Assembly (NCBI GenBank): GCA_947443815.1
Contig: CANEXR010000093.1
Span: forward strand, 1-9,611
Direction: 5' to 3'
DNA length: 9,611 nucleotides
Source: Flavobacteriaceae bacterium
Lineage (GTDB): Bacteria > Bacteroidota > Bacteroidia > Flavobacteriales > Flavobacteriaceae
The stretch's first letter is position 1; every line of letters starts with the position of its first letter. A program made the translations under genes and the position numbers. The notes under the pieces are model-generated. The model saw nothing but the letters and a program-made list of their open reading frames with translations, was not told where the DNA came from and ran no database searches. This document shows, one piece after another, positions 1-6,403 of the stretch.

Positions 1-663
1 AACAGCAAATTACCACTTAAAGGAAAAAAAATATTAATTACTGCTGGTCCCACATACGAAGCTATAGATCCTGTGCGTTTTATAGGAAATCATTCTTCAG
101 GAAAAATGGGATTTGATATTGCATGGAGTGCAGCAAATTTGGGTGCTTCAGTTATTTTGATTGCTGGACCAACACATTGTAAAGTGGATCATTCTTTAAT
201 AAATTTGGTTAAAGTTGTTTCAGCACAAGAAATGTATGATGCTTGCCATTCTTATTATGCTGATGTTGATGTGGCTATTGCAGCCGCTGCAGTTGCTGAT
301 TACAAGCCTAAAACCGTTGCTTTGCAGAAAATCAAAAAAGCGGCTGACGAATTTACAATAGCATTAGAAAAAACAAAAGATATATTAGCCTCATTAGGTG
401 CAAGTAAGAAAAATCAATTTTTAATTGGCTTTGCTTTAGAAACGGAAAATGAAATTGAAAATGCATCCCTTAAAATTCAGAAAAAAAACTTAGATTTGAT
501 AGTCTTAAATTCTTTGCAGGATAAAGGCGCAGGTTTTGGGAAAGACACAAATAAAGTTACCTTCATCGATAAGAATTTTAATGTAGAACCAATGGAATTA
601 AAATCGAAAGAAGCTGTCGCTGATGATATATTAAATAAAGTAATAGCCTTTTTTTATGAATAA
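1..663 (+). CDS. coaBC: CoaBC, phosphopantothenate-cysteine ligase (CoaB) domain; 5' end outside window
   Basis: This is the C-terminal part of the bifunctional enzyme that joins 4'-phosphopantothenate to cysteine (CoaB) and decarboxylates the product to 4'-phosphopantetheine (CoaC) in coenzyme A synthesis. The reading frame is open from base 1 and gives 220 residues of a protein usually about 400 long; the FMN-binding CoaC half lies upstream, outside the window. Visible CoaB landmarks, in window codons, are the GPT nucleotide-binding turn at 16-18, the NHSSGKMG motif at 30-37, the AAAAVADY motif at 94-101, and the KIKK lysine cluster at 110-113 followed by the LEKTKDIL segment. The GTG at base 73 is an internal valine, not a start, because family-typical sequence continues upstream of it. 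The stop overlaps the next gene by 8 bases, which suggests translational coupling. Recognition is from family motifs and is very secure. Confidence 0.97.
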   Translation, partial: NSKLPLKGKKILITAGPTYEAIDPVRFIGNHSSGKMGFDIAWSAANLGASVILIAGPTHCKVDHSLINLVKVVSAQEMYDACHSYYADVDVAIAAAAVADYKPKTVALQKIKKAADEFTIALEKTKDILASLGASKKNQFLIGFALETENEIENASLKIQKKNLDLIVLNSLQDKGAGFGKDTNKVTFIDKNFNVEPMELKSKEAVADDILNKVIAFFYE

Positions 664-1540
664 ACTAGTTGCTTTTTTCTTGTTTTTTGTTTGTGCTTTT
701 TCACAAGCGCAACAGCTCAACTGTACCGTTACAATAAATACACAAAGGCTTTCAGTTACAAATCAACAAGTTTTTAAGACTTTAGAAACTTCATTGACAG
801 AATTTGTAAATAAAACCGATTGGACAGGTCAGGCATTAAAACAAAACGAGAAAATAAATTGCTCCATGTACATAACCCTTTCTTCAAATGATTCGGATCA
901 ATTTTCAGGGACAATACAAGTACAGTCTTCGAGATTAATTTATAATTCCTCTTATGCCTCTCCAATTTTAAATTTTAATGACAAAGATTTTAATTTTGTT
1001 TACACTGAGTTTCAAAATTTATTATACAATCCAGCTGTTTTTGAATCAAATTTAGTTTCGGTAGTTTCTTTTTATAGTTATATAATTTTGGGTATGGATG
1101 CTGATTCATTTATGCCATTAGCAGGGAATGCTTATTTTGAAACAGCTCAAAATATTGCTAATGTAGCTCAACAAGGAGGGTATAAAGGATGGAGCCAAAC
1201 GGATGGAAATCAAAACAGGTATTTTTTAATCAACGATTTACTATCACCAACTTTCAATGAAATAAGAAACAGTTCCTTTATTTATCACTCAGGCTTGGAT
1301 AGTATGCATAAAGACTTGAAAGGAGCAAAAGAGAAAATAAAAGAATCCCTACTCAATCTTAATAAAGTTGGTGCATCAAGACCAAATGCATTTTTAACCC
1401 GTGTTTTTTTTGATGCCAAATCAGATGAAATTGTCTCAATTTTTTCAGGTGGACCCAATATTTCTATTACTGATTTAGTTGAAAGTCTTAATAAAAATTC
1501 CCCTCTAAACTCTAGTAAATGGGGGTTGATTAAATTTTAA
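656..1540 (+). CDS. porD: DUF4835 family secreted protein, type IX secretion-associated PorD
   Basis: This 294-residue protein matches the Bacteroidota family formerly called DUF4835 and now generally named PorD, a component associated with the type IX secretion system; its exact biochemical role is not evident from the sequence. It starts with a signal peptide: Asn-Lys at 2-3, a hydrophobic core at about 4-15, and a likely signal peptidase I site after Ser-Gln-Ala (16-18). The mature protein should therefore be periplasmic or envelope-located. No transmembrane helix is apparent after the signal. Family-like stretches include the VNKTDWTGQ region near residue 52, the SFYSYIILGMDADSF segment near 140, and the aromatic, Asn-rich GWSQTDGNQNRY region near 180. 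The ATG lies inside the end of coaBC (ATGAATAA overlap), and recN follows 52 bases later, an order I recall as conserved in flavobacteria. The family assignment is strong; the secretion role rests on family naming. Confidence 0.85.
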   Translation: MNKLVAFFLFFVCAFSQAQQLNCTVTINTQRLSVTNQQVFKTLETSLTEFVNKTDWTGQALKQNEKINCSMYITLSSNDSDQFSGTIQVQSSRLIYNSSYASPILNFNDKDFNFVYTEFQNLLYNPAVFESNLVSVVSFYSYIILGMDADSFMPLAGNAYFETAQNIANVAQQGGYKGWSQTDGNQNRYFLINDLLSPTFNEIRNSSFIYHSGLDSMHKDLKGAKEKIKESLLNLNKVGASRPNAFLTRVFFDAKSDEIVSIFSGGPNISITDLVESLNKNSPLNSSKWGLIKF

Positions 1541-1544
1541 TCGA

Positions 1545-1558
1545 TTAATAATTATTAA
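1545..1558. repeat. 14-bp perfect AT palindrome between porD and recN
   Basis: TTAATAATTATTAA reads the same on both strands and sits in the 52-base gap just after the porD stop. It is made only of A and T and has no T-run after it, so it is not a terminator. It could be a protein-binding site upstream of recN, but in DNA this AT-rich such a palindrome may be chance. Confidence 0.3.
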
Positions 1559-1592
1559 ATAACCCAAATTTATTTATTCAAAAAAACTATAA

Positions 1593-3245
1593 ATGATAAC
1601 ATCACTATCGATAAAAAACTATGCCCTAATCGAAAAATTAGCTATCGATTTTTCTAAAGGTTTTTCAATAATTACAGGAGAAACTGGTGCAGGTAAATCG
1701 ATAATATTAGGTGCTTTAGGTTTAGTTTTAGGAAAAAGAGCTGATTTGACTTCTTTGAAAAATAAAGAAGAAAAATGTATCATTGAAGCCCATTTTGAAA
1801 TTTCTAAATACAATTTGCTTCCTTTTTTTGAAGCTAATGATTTAGATTATGAGCCCGAAACAATTATTCGACGTGAAATTTTACCTTCAGGAAAGTCAAG
1901 AGCTTTTATTAATGATAGTCCAGTAAATCTTCAAGAATTACAAGAATTAAGTCAGTTTTTAATTGACATCCATTCACAACAACAAACGCAAGAGCTTTCA
2001 GAAGAAAATGTTCAATTTAAAATAATTGACGCTATAGCGAATAATCAACTCGATATACAAGATTATCAAGTGCTTTTGAAAAGTTATAAAGGGGATAAAG
2101 CCACTTTGAATTCCTTGTTAAAAAAGCAGGGTGATTCCTTAAAAGAGCAAGAATACAATGCTTTTTTACTAGAAGAATTAGTTGCGGCACAATTAAAGGC
2201 TGGTGAACAAGCCCTACTCGAGGCTGATTTTGAAAAACTCAATAATGTTGAAATTATAAAAGAATCCATTGATAAAGCACTTGCTATAGCTAATGAAGAA
2301 CAGTTGGGAGTACTTAATAACTTAAAAGAAATTAAGTTGTCATTACAGAAAATTGCCCCATTTTCAGCCGAATACCATTCTTTATTAGAAAGAATAGTCA
2401 GTCTCACAATTGAATTTGATGATATTTCAGATGAATTGAACCGCTGTTCTGAAAAATTAGTCAACGATCCTGAACAGTTAGATTTGATAAGCCAAAAACT
2501 TCAAGTAATTTTTAATTTACAAAAAAAGCATCAAGTTACAACTGTGGAGGATTTATTAGAAATTCAAAATCAATTAGAAAATTCTATTTTAGAAATTGGC
2601 AATTTAGAAAATGATATTGCAGCCTTAACAGAAGCTATTCAAGAAAAAACACTTGCATTAGATATTTTGTCTACTTCTGTTCATGAAAAAAGAATGGCAT
2701 CTGTTCCCATTTTATCTAAAAAATTAACGACTATTTTAGAAACTTTAGGAATGCCTAATGTTCGTTTTAAAATCGATATTATTGCAACTTCTAATTATTT
2801 TCAAAACGGGAAAGACGAAATTCAGTTTTTATTTTCAGCTAATAAAGGAACTGATTTTGGATTACTAAAAAAAGTAGCTTCTGGAGGTGAAATGTCTAGA
2901 ATTATGTTAGCAGTTAAGGCAATTTTGGCTCAATATTCAAAACTACCAACTTTAATTTTTGATGAAATTGACACAGGTGTTTCTGGAGAAATTGCCATAA
3001 GAATGGGAGAAATTATGAAAGAAATGAGTTTAGAAATGCAAATTTTTGCAATAACACATTTGCCACAAATTGCGGCTAAAGGTCTGGCTCATTTCAAAGT
3101 ATTTAAGTCTACTATTGAGGATGATACGCAATCAGAATTAAAGTTATTATCTAATGAAGAAAGAGTAGTTGAAATAGCACAAATGCTATCAGGAACTGTT
3201 ATTTCTGATTCGGCCTTAAATCATGCTAAAGCCTTGTTGAACTAA
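1593..3245 (+). CDS. recN: DNA repair protein RecN (SMC-like ATPase)
   Basis: RecN is a cytoplasmic SMC-like ATPase that acts early in recombinational repair of DNA double-strand breaks. The 550-residue length is normal for the family. The Walker A motif GETGAGKS is at residues 29-36 in the N-terminal head. A Gln/Glu/Leu-rich middle (about 150-360) is consistent with the short coiled-coil arms. The C-terminal head carries the ABC signature SGGEMS (430-435), the Walker B LIFDE (454-458) followed by IDTGVSG, and the switch histidine in ITHLPQIAA (His489). The N-terminal MITSLSIKNYALIEKL is the standard family start, so the ATG at 1593 is well supported; its leader is A-rich with no Shine-Dalgarno sequence. 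I see no TAnnTTTG promoter element in the 52-base gap before it, so it is probably co-transcribed with coaBC and porD. All catalytic motifs are intact. Confidence 0.97.
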   Translation: MITSLSIKNYALIEKLAIDFSKGFSIITGETGAGKSIILGALGLVLGKRADLTSLKNKEEKCIIEAHFEISKYNLLPFFEANDLDYEPETIIRREILPSGKSRAFINDSPVNLQELQELSQFLIDIHSQQQTQELSEENVQFKIIDAIANNQLDIQDYQVLLKSYKGDKATLNSLLKKQGDSLKEQEYNAFLLEELVAAQLKAGEQALLEADFEKLNNVEIIKESIDKALAIANEEQLGVLNNLKEIKLSLQKIAPFSAEYHSLLERIVSLTIEFDDISDELNRCSEKLVNDPEQLDLISQKLQVIFNLQKKHQVTTVEDLLEIQNQLENSILEIGNLENDIAALTEAIQEKTLALDILSTSVHEKRMASVPILSKKLTTILETLGMPNVRFKIDIIATSNYFQNGKDEIQFLFSANKGTDFGLLKKVASGGEMSRIMLAVKAILAQYSKLPTLIFDEIDTGVSGEIAIRMGEIMKEMSLEMQIFAITHLPQIAAKGLAHFKVFKSTIEDDTQSELKLLSNEERVVEIAQMLSGTVISDSALNHAKALLN

Positions 3246-3263
3246 AAAAATGAGCTATATTTG
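3234..3263 (+). promoter_or_regulatory. Bacteroidota-type promoter for fabV
   Basis: A TTG at 3234-3236 is followed after exactly 19 bases by TATATTTG at 3256-3263. This matches the -33 TTG / -7 TAnnTTTG arrangement known for the primary sigma factor of Bacteroides and Flavobacterium. The -33 element lies within the last codons of recN, and the predicted transcript starts around 3267-3270, giving fabV a leader of about 85 bases. No terminator separates recN from fabV, so some read-through from upstream is also possible. Confidence 0.55.
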
Positions 3264-3281
3264 CCTTCAAATTCTAAGAAA

Positions 3282-3335
3282 ATGGAGTTGAAATTAAAAT
3301 ATTTTTCGGATTATAAAATATCCATTAACCAATAA
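3282..3335 (+). CDS. Possible 17-codon leader ORF upstream of fabV
   Basis: Within the predicted fabV leader an ATG opens a 17-codon frame (MELKLKYFSDYKISINQ, stop TAA 3333-3335) that ends 18 bases before the fabV ATG. It matches no family I recognise, and its length is within chance expectation for AT-rich DNA. It is listed because it lies wholly between the predicted transcription start and fabV, where a translated mini-ORF could affect fabV expression. No paired RNA structure typical of attenuation is evident. Confidence 0.15.
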   Translation: MELKLKYFSDYKISINQ

Positions 3336-3353
3336 ATTAACGAATAGACCGAT

Positions 3354-4544
3354 ATGATTATAGAACCAAGAATGAGAGGATTTATTTGTTTAACATCCCA
3401 CCCGAAAGGATGTGAACAAAATGTAAAAAATCAAATTGCTTATGTAAAGTCTAAAGGGCCAATTGATGGTGCTAAAAAAGTATTAGTAATTGGAGCTTCC
3501 ACTGGATTTGGGTTGGCATCAAGAATTACAAGTGCTTTTGGATCAGATGCCGCGACCATTGGCGTATTTTTTGAAAAACCACCTACTGAGGGAAAAACGG
3601 CTTCGCCAGGATGGTATAATTCCGCAGCTTTTGAAAATCAGGCTCATGAAGCAGGTTTGTATGCTAAAAGCATTAATGGAGATGCCTTTTCTAATGAAAT
3701 AAAAAAACAAACATTAGATCTTATTAAGGCTGACTTGGGTCAAGTTGATTTAATCATATATAGTTTAGCTTCTCCAGTTCGAGTTCATCCTGTTACAGGA
3801 ATCCTGCATCGCTCTGTTTTGAAACCTATTGGAAGTACTTTTACAAACAAAACGGTTGATTTTCATTCTGGAAAAGTCTCTGAAATTTCTATTGAACCTG
3901 CTAATGGTGACGATATTGAAAATACAATAGCTGTAATGGGAGGTGAAGATTGGGCTATGTGGATTGATGCTTTGAAAGCTGAAAATTTATTAGCTCCAGG
4001 AGCTACAACTGTTGCTTATTCTTATATTGGACCATCATTAACTGAGGCAGTTTACAGAAAAGGAACAATTGGTCGCGCCAAAGATGATTTGGAAGCAACC
4101 GCTTTTTCTATAACAGATAGTTTGAAAGATATTGAAGGAAAAGCTTTTGTTTCCGTAAATAAAGCTTTAGTAACCCAAGCAAGTTCTGCTATTCCGGTAA
4201 TTCCATTATATATTTCATTATTGTACAAAATAATGAAAGAAGAAGGTATTCATGAAGGTTGTATCGAACAAATCCAACGATTATACCAAGATCGATTGTA
4301 TACTGGCAAACCTATTCCAACTGATGAAAACGGAAGAATTCGTATTGATGATTGGGAAATGAGAGCAGATGTTCAAGCAAAAGTAGCAAAGTTATGGATT
4401 GAAGCAGTTACAGAAAATGTTTCTGAAATCGGTGATTTAGAAGGATATCGTAATGATTTTTATAATTTATTTGGCTTTGAAGTAGCAGGAGTAGATTATA
4501 AACAAGATACCAATGAAATGATTAATGTTCAAAGTATTGTTTAA
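3354..4544 (+). CDS. fabV: FabV-type trans-2-enoyl-ACP/CoA reductase (NADH)
   Basis: FabV reduces trans-2-enoyl-ACP (or enoyl-CoA) with NADH, the last step of each fatty-acid elongation cycle. It is an enlarged short-chain dehydrogenase distinct from FabI; the 396-residue length is typical. The N-terminus (MIIEPRMRGFICLTSHPKGC) is the canonical family start, supporting the ATG at 3354. The dinucleotide-binding loop GASTGFG is at 47-53, and Glu74 after GVFF is the acidic residue associated with NADH preference. The catalytic pair follows the FabV spacing Tyr-X8-Lys (Tyr234, Lys243) within the segment VYRKGTIGRAK. The C-terminus ends in the family-typical YRNDFYNLFGFEVAGVDY. It appears monocistronic, with its own promoter and terminator. 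Members of this family are known to be poorly inhibited by triclosan. The related trans-2-enoyl-CoA reductase (Ter) of fermentative bacteria is the main alternative; the two cannot be separated by eye. Confidence 0.95.
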   Translation: MIIEPRMRGFICLTSHPKGCEQNVKNQIAYVKSKGPIDGAKKVLVIGASTGFGLASRITSAFGSDAATIGVFFEKPPTEGKTASPGWYNSAAFENQAHEAGLYAKSINGDAFSNEIKKQTLDLIKADLGQVDLIIYSLASPVRVHPVTGILHRSVLKPIGSTFTNKTVDFHSGKVSEISIEPANGDDIENTIAVMGGEDWAMWIDALKAENLLAPGATTVAYSYIGPSLTEAVYRKGTIGRAKDDLEATAFSITDSLKDIEGKAFVSVNKALVTQASSAIPVIPLYISLLYKIMKEEGIHEGCIEQIQRLYQDRLYTGKPIPTDENGRIRIDDWEMRADVQAKVAKLWIEAVTENVSEIGDLEGYRNDFYNLFGFEVAGVDYKQDTNEMINVQSIV

Positions 4545-4645
4545 TATTTTTTTAAATATTAAAGTAATTTGATTTTCTAACATTTAAAATCTTTTTAGTA
4601 CTAATAATGATATTCGAATGAAGTTAGTATGAATTATAAATTAAT

Positions 4646-4678
4646 AAAGCCATCAATGAATAATTGATGGTTTTTTTT
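4646..4678 (+). terminator. Rho-independent terminator after fabV
   Basis: CCATCAAT (4650-4657) pairs perfectly with ATTGATGG (4663-4670) around a 5-base loop, extended by a G-U and three A-T pairs (4646-4649 with 4671-4674), and runs directly into eight T residues (4671-4678). It lies about 100 bases after the fabV stop and separates fabV from the glycosyltransferase unit. The A-rich left flank is too weak for strong function on the other strand. Confidence 0.85.
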
Positions 4679-4690
4679 ATGGATAAAGAG

Positions 4691-4698
4691 TACCTTTG
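4691..4698 (+). promoter_or_regulatory. Candidate -7 promoter element for the glycosyltransferase-coaE unit
   Basis: TACCTTTG matches the Bacteroidota TAnnTTTG -7 element, 13 bases after the fabV terminator and 49 bases before the glycosyltransferase ATG. The upstream -33 element is poor: the nearest TTG (4664-4666) is 24 bases away instead of about 19. Its position right after a terminator, at the head of a gene cluster, is the main support. Confidence 0.4.
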
Positions 4699-4747
4699 TT
4701 AAAATTTTTAAAAACAAGTAAATAACACAATAATACGTACTAATATT

Positions 4748-5746
4748 ATGCTTTTTTCTTTAATTATACCAGTTTATAATCGTCCAGATGAAATTGATGA
4801 ACTATTAGAAAGCTTAACTAAATCTGATTATAATGAGATTTACGAAATAGTCATTGTAGAAGATGGTTCTACAATGAGATGTCAGGATATAGCTCAAAAA
4901 TATGGAGACAGATTAGATATTTCGTATTATTATAAAGCAAATTCAGGTCCTGGAGATTCTAGAAATTATGGAATGAAAAAAGCGCGTGGCGATTATTTTA
5001 TTATTTTCGATTCGGATTGTATTATTCCTAATCAGTATTTAACGGAAGTTGAAAAAGCATTAAAACAAAAATATGTAGATTGTTTTGGAGGACCAGATAA
5101 AGCATTAGATAGTTTTTCAGACATACAAAAGGCTATTAATTTTGCTATGACTTCTTTTCTTACAACTGGTGGTATTCGTGGAGGTTCTGAAAAAATTGAC
5201 AAGTTTCAACCTAGAAGTTTTAATATGGGATTGTCCAAAAAAGCATTTGAGGCCTCGCAAGGTTTTGGAAACATTCATCCTGGCGAAGATCCCGATTTAT
5301 CTATACGTCTGTGGAATTTGGGTTTTGAAACAAGACTCTTTTCAAAAGCTTTTGTTTACCATAAAAGAAGAATTGATTGGGATAAATTCACAGTTCAAGT
5401 TAATAAATTTGGAAAAGCGCGACCAATACTCAATAGTTGGTACCCACAATACAACAAACTTACTTTTTTCTTTCCAACCGTATTTATAATTGGGTTTTTC
5501 TTTTCTATTTTTTTGTTGATTTTTAATCAGGATTTATTACTAAAATTATACCTTATTTACTTTGTGGTATTATTCTTGTTGTCAACATATCAAAATAAAA
5601 GTTTTAAAATTGGATATTTATCACTTATTGCAGTTTGGAAACAGTTTTATGGTTATGGTTTTGGATTTTTGAAATCGTATGTAAAAGTTATTATTTTGAA
5701 ACAAAAACCAGAAGAAGCTTTTCCAGAATTATTTTTCAAAATTTAA
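4748..5746 (+). CDS. Family 2 glycosyltransferase with C-terminal membrane region
   Basis: This 332-residue protein is a GT-A fold, family 2 glycosyltransferase, which transfers a sugar from a nucleotide-sugar donor to an unknown acceptor. The N-terminal strand SLIIPVYNRPDEIDELLESL (4-23) and VIVEDGS (35-41) form the nucleotide-binding start. NSGPGDSRNYGMKKARGDY (65-83) leads to the DSD metal-binding motif at 88-90. The likely catalytic acid region is GEDPDLSIRLW, with Glu180-Asp181. Two strongly hydrophobic segments (about 240-259 and 263-280) and a weaker third (about 288-308) should anchor the enzyme in the inner membrane with the catalytic domain in the cytoplasm. The stop is one base before the coaE ATG, so the two are surely co-transcribed. 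No other polysaccharide genes are nearby, so the product (lipid-linked glycan, glycolipid or exopolysaccharide) cannot be told. The start is supported by the standard family N-terminus. Confidence 0.9.
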   Translation: MLFSLIIPVYNRPDEIDELLESLTKSDYNEIYEIVIVEDGSTMRCQDIAQKYGDRLDISYYYKANSGPGDSRNYGMKKARGDYFIIFDSDCIIPNQYLTEVEKALKQKYVDCFGGPDKALDSFSDIQKAINFAMTSFLTTGGIRGGSEKIDKFQPRSFNMGLSKKAFEASQGFGNIHPGEDPDLSIRLWNLGFETRLFSKAFVYHKRRIDWDKFTVQVNKFGKARPILNSWYPQYNKLTFFFPTVFIIGFFFSIFLLIFNQDLLLKLYLIYFVVLFLLSTYQNKSFKIGYLSLIAVWKQFYGYGFGFLKSYVKVIILKQKPEEAFPELFFKI

Positions 5747-5747
5747 T

Positions 5748-6344
5748 ATGACAAAGATTATTGGTTTAACTGGCGGTATTGGTAGTGGGAAAACTACTGT
5801 AGCTAATTATTTTTCGGAATTAGGTTTACCTGTTTATATTGCTGATGATGAAGCAAAGAAAATAATGCAAACATCTGATATTAAAGAATCAATAAGAAAC
5901 ACCTTTGGAACAATTGTTTTTGACGGAAATACTTTAAATAGAGAAAAACTTGCTGAAATTGTTTTTAATGATCCTGAAAAATTAGCACAACTCAACGCAA
6001 TTGTTCATCCAGCAGTGCGAATACATTTTGAAAAATGGATACTAAATCATGATAAATCTCCGTTAGTAATTTATGAAGCCGCTATTTTATTTGAAAGCGG
6101 TAATTATAAAAAATGTGATTTTATAATTACAGTGATTGCGCCGCTAGAGACTAGAATTCAGAGGGTTATAGAAAGAGATGGAACGAGTCGTGAACAAGTT
6201 TTAATGAGAATAAATAGGCAATGGAATGATGATGAGCGTATTGCAAAAAGTGATTTTGTTATTGAAAATATCAATTTTGAAAATACAAAATTAGAAATTG
6301 TTAAAATTCTTAAAATTTTAAAGATTAAACAAAATGAGTGTTAG
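5748..6344 (+). CDS. coaE: Dephospho-CoA kinase
   Basis: CoaE phosphorylates the 3'-hydroxyl of dephospho-CoA with ATP, the last step of coenzyme A synthesis, in the cytoplasm. The protein is 198 residues, the usual size. The P-loop reads GLTGGIGSGKT (6-16), and the Asp pair at 33-34 in YIADDEAKK corresponds to the conserved acidic residue after the second strand. HPAVR (near residue 89), the YEAAILFESG segment (near 110-119) and the late RINRQ motif of the lid/C-terminal region are all family hallmarks. It starts one base after the glycosyltransferase stop. It ends 59 bases before the histidine kinase gene, a gap that carries a candidate promoter and repeats. Together with coaBC at the left edge, the window holds two separate CoA-pathway loci. 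Identification is secure. Confidence 0.96.
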   Translation: MTKIIGLTGGIGSGKTTVANYFSELGLPVYIADDEAKKIMQTSDIKESIRNTFGTIVFDGNTLNREKLAEIVFNDPEKLAQLNAIVHPAVRIHFEKWILNHDKSPLVIYEAAILFESGNYKKCDFIITVIAPLETRIQRVIERDGTSREQVLMRINRQWNDDERIAKSDFVIENINFENTKLEIVKILKILKIKQNEC

Positions 6345-6345
6345 A

Positions 6346-6386
6346 TGTTAATATTTGGTTAATGTATTGTTGATTATATTGTTAAA
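6346..6386 (+). repeat. Four GTTRA direct repeats at 11/11/12-bp spacing (candidate response-regulator operator)
   Basis: GTTAA at 6347, GTTAA at 6358, GTTGA at 6369 and GTTAA at 6381 lie on one strand, roughly one helical turn apart, filling the gap just after the coaE stop. Tandem half-sites with about 11-bp spacing are typical of dimers of OmpR/PhoB-family regulators. The downstream gene pair encodes exactly such a regulator, so autoregulation is a reasonable inference. The third repeat contains the candidate -33 TTG (6370-6372). AT-rich DNA makes GTTAA common, but the regular phasing is less expected. Confidence 0.45.
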
Positions 6387-6398
6387 ATACTAATTTTG
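6370..6398 (+). promoter_or_regulatory. Candidate promoter for the two-component operon
   Basis: TTG at 6370-6372 is followed after 18 bases by TAATTTTG (6391-6398), a full match to the Bacteroidota -7 consensus TAnnTTTG with near-ideal spacing. Transcription would begin at about 6402-6405, and the kinase ATG is at 6404, so the transcript would have almost no leader. A poorer element, AATATTTG at 6350-6357, could give a longer leader. Read-through from coaE is also possible because no terminator lies between. Confidence 0.45.
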
Positions 6399-6403
6399 TT
6401 TCG

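Noticed and set aside
649..663. A run of seven T residues just before the coaBC/porD overlap that could allow a +1 slip and a CoaB-PorD fusion
   Set aside because: PorD has a normal start and signal peptide of its own, and fusing a cytoplasmic enzyme to a signal peptide makes little sense; short T-runs are common in this AT-rich DNA.
692..694. Cys13 of PorD as a possible lipoprotein attachment site
   Set aside because: The preceding residues (Phe-Phe-Val) do not form a lipobox, the cysteine is inside the hydrophobic core, and a good signal peptidase I site follows at Ala18.
1541..1592. Separate promoter for recN
   Set aside because: No TAnnTTTG element occurs in the gap; co-transcription with coaBC-porD explains the layout.
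2084..2464. A 126-codon open frame on the minus strand opposite recN
   Set aside because: It lies wholly inside recN, is Ser/Leu/Lys/Asn-rich without any recognisable motif, and is the kind of antisense frame expected opposite a Glu/Leu-rich coiled coil.
3308..3323. GGAT / ATCC inverted repeat in the fabV leader as a terminator or riboswitch
   Set aside because: Only four base pairs, a large AT loop and no T-run; no wider paired structure was found.
4543..4560. Inverted repeat AATATTT / AAATATT at the fabV stop as a terminator
   Set aside because: The stem is seven A-T pairs only, with the T-run in the loop and not after the stem; the much better terminator is at 4646-4678.
5169..5489. A 106-codon plus-strand frame inside the glycosyltransferase gene
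   Set aside because: It is an out-of-frame shadow of a clearly real gene; its residues show no family pattern and it begins in the middle of the catalytic domain.
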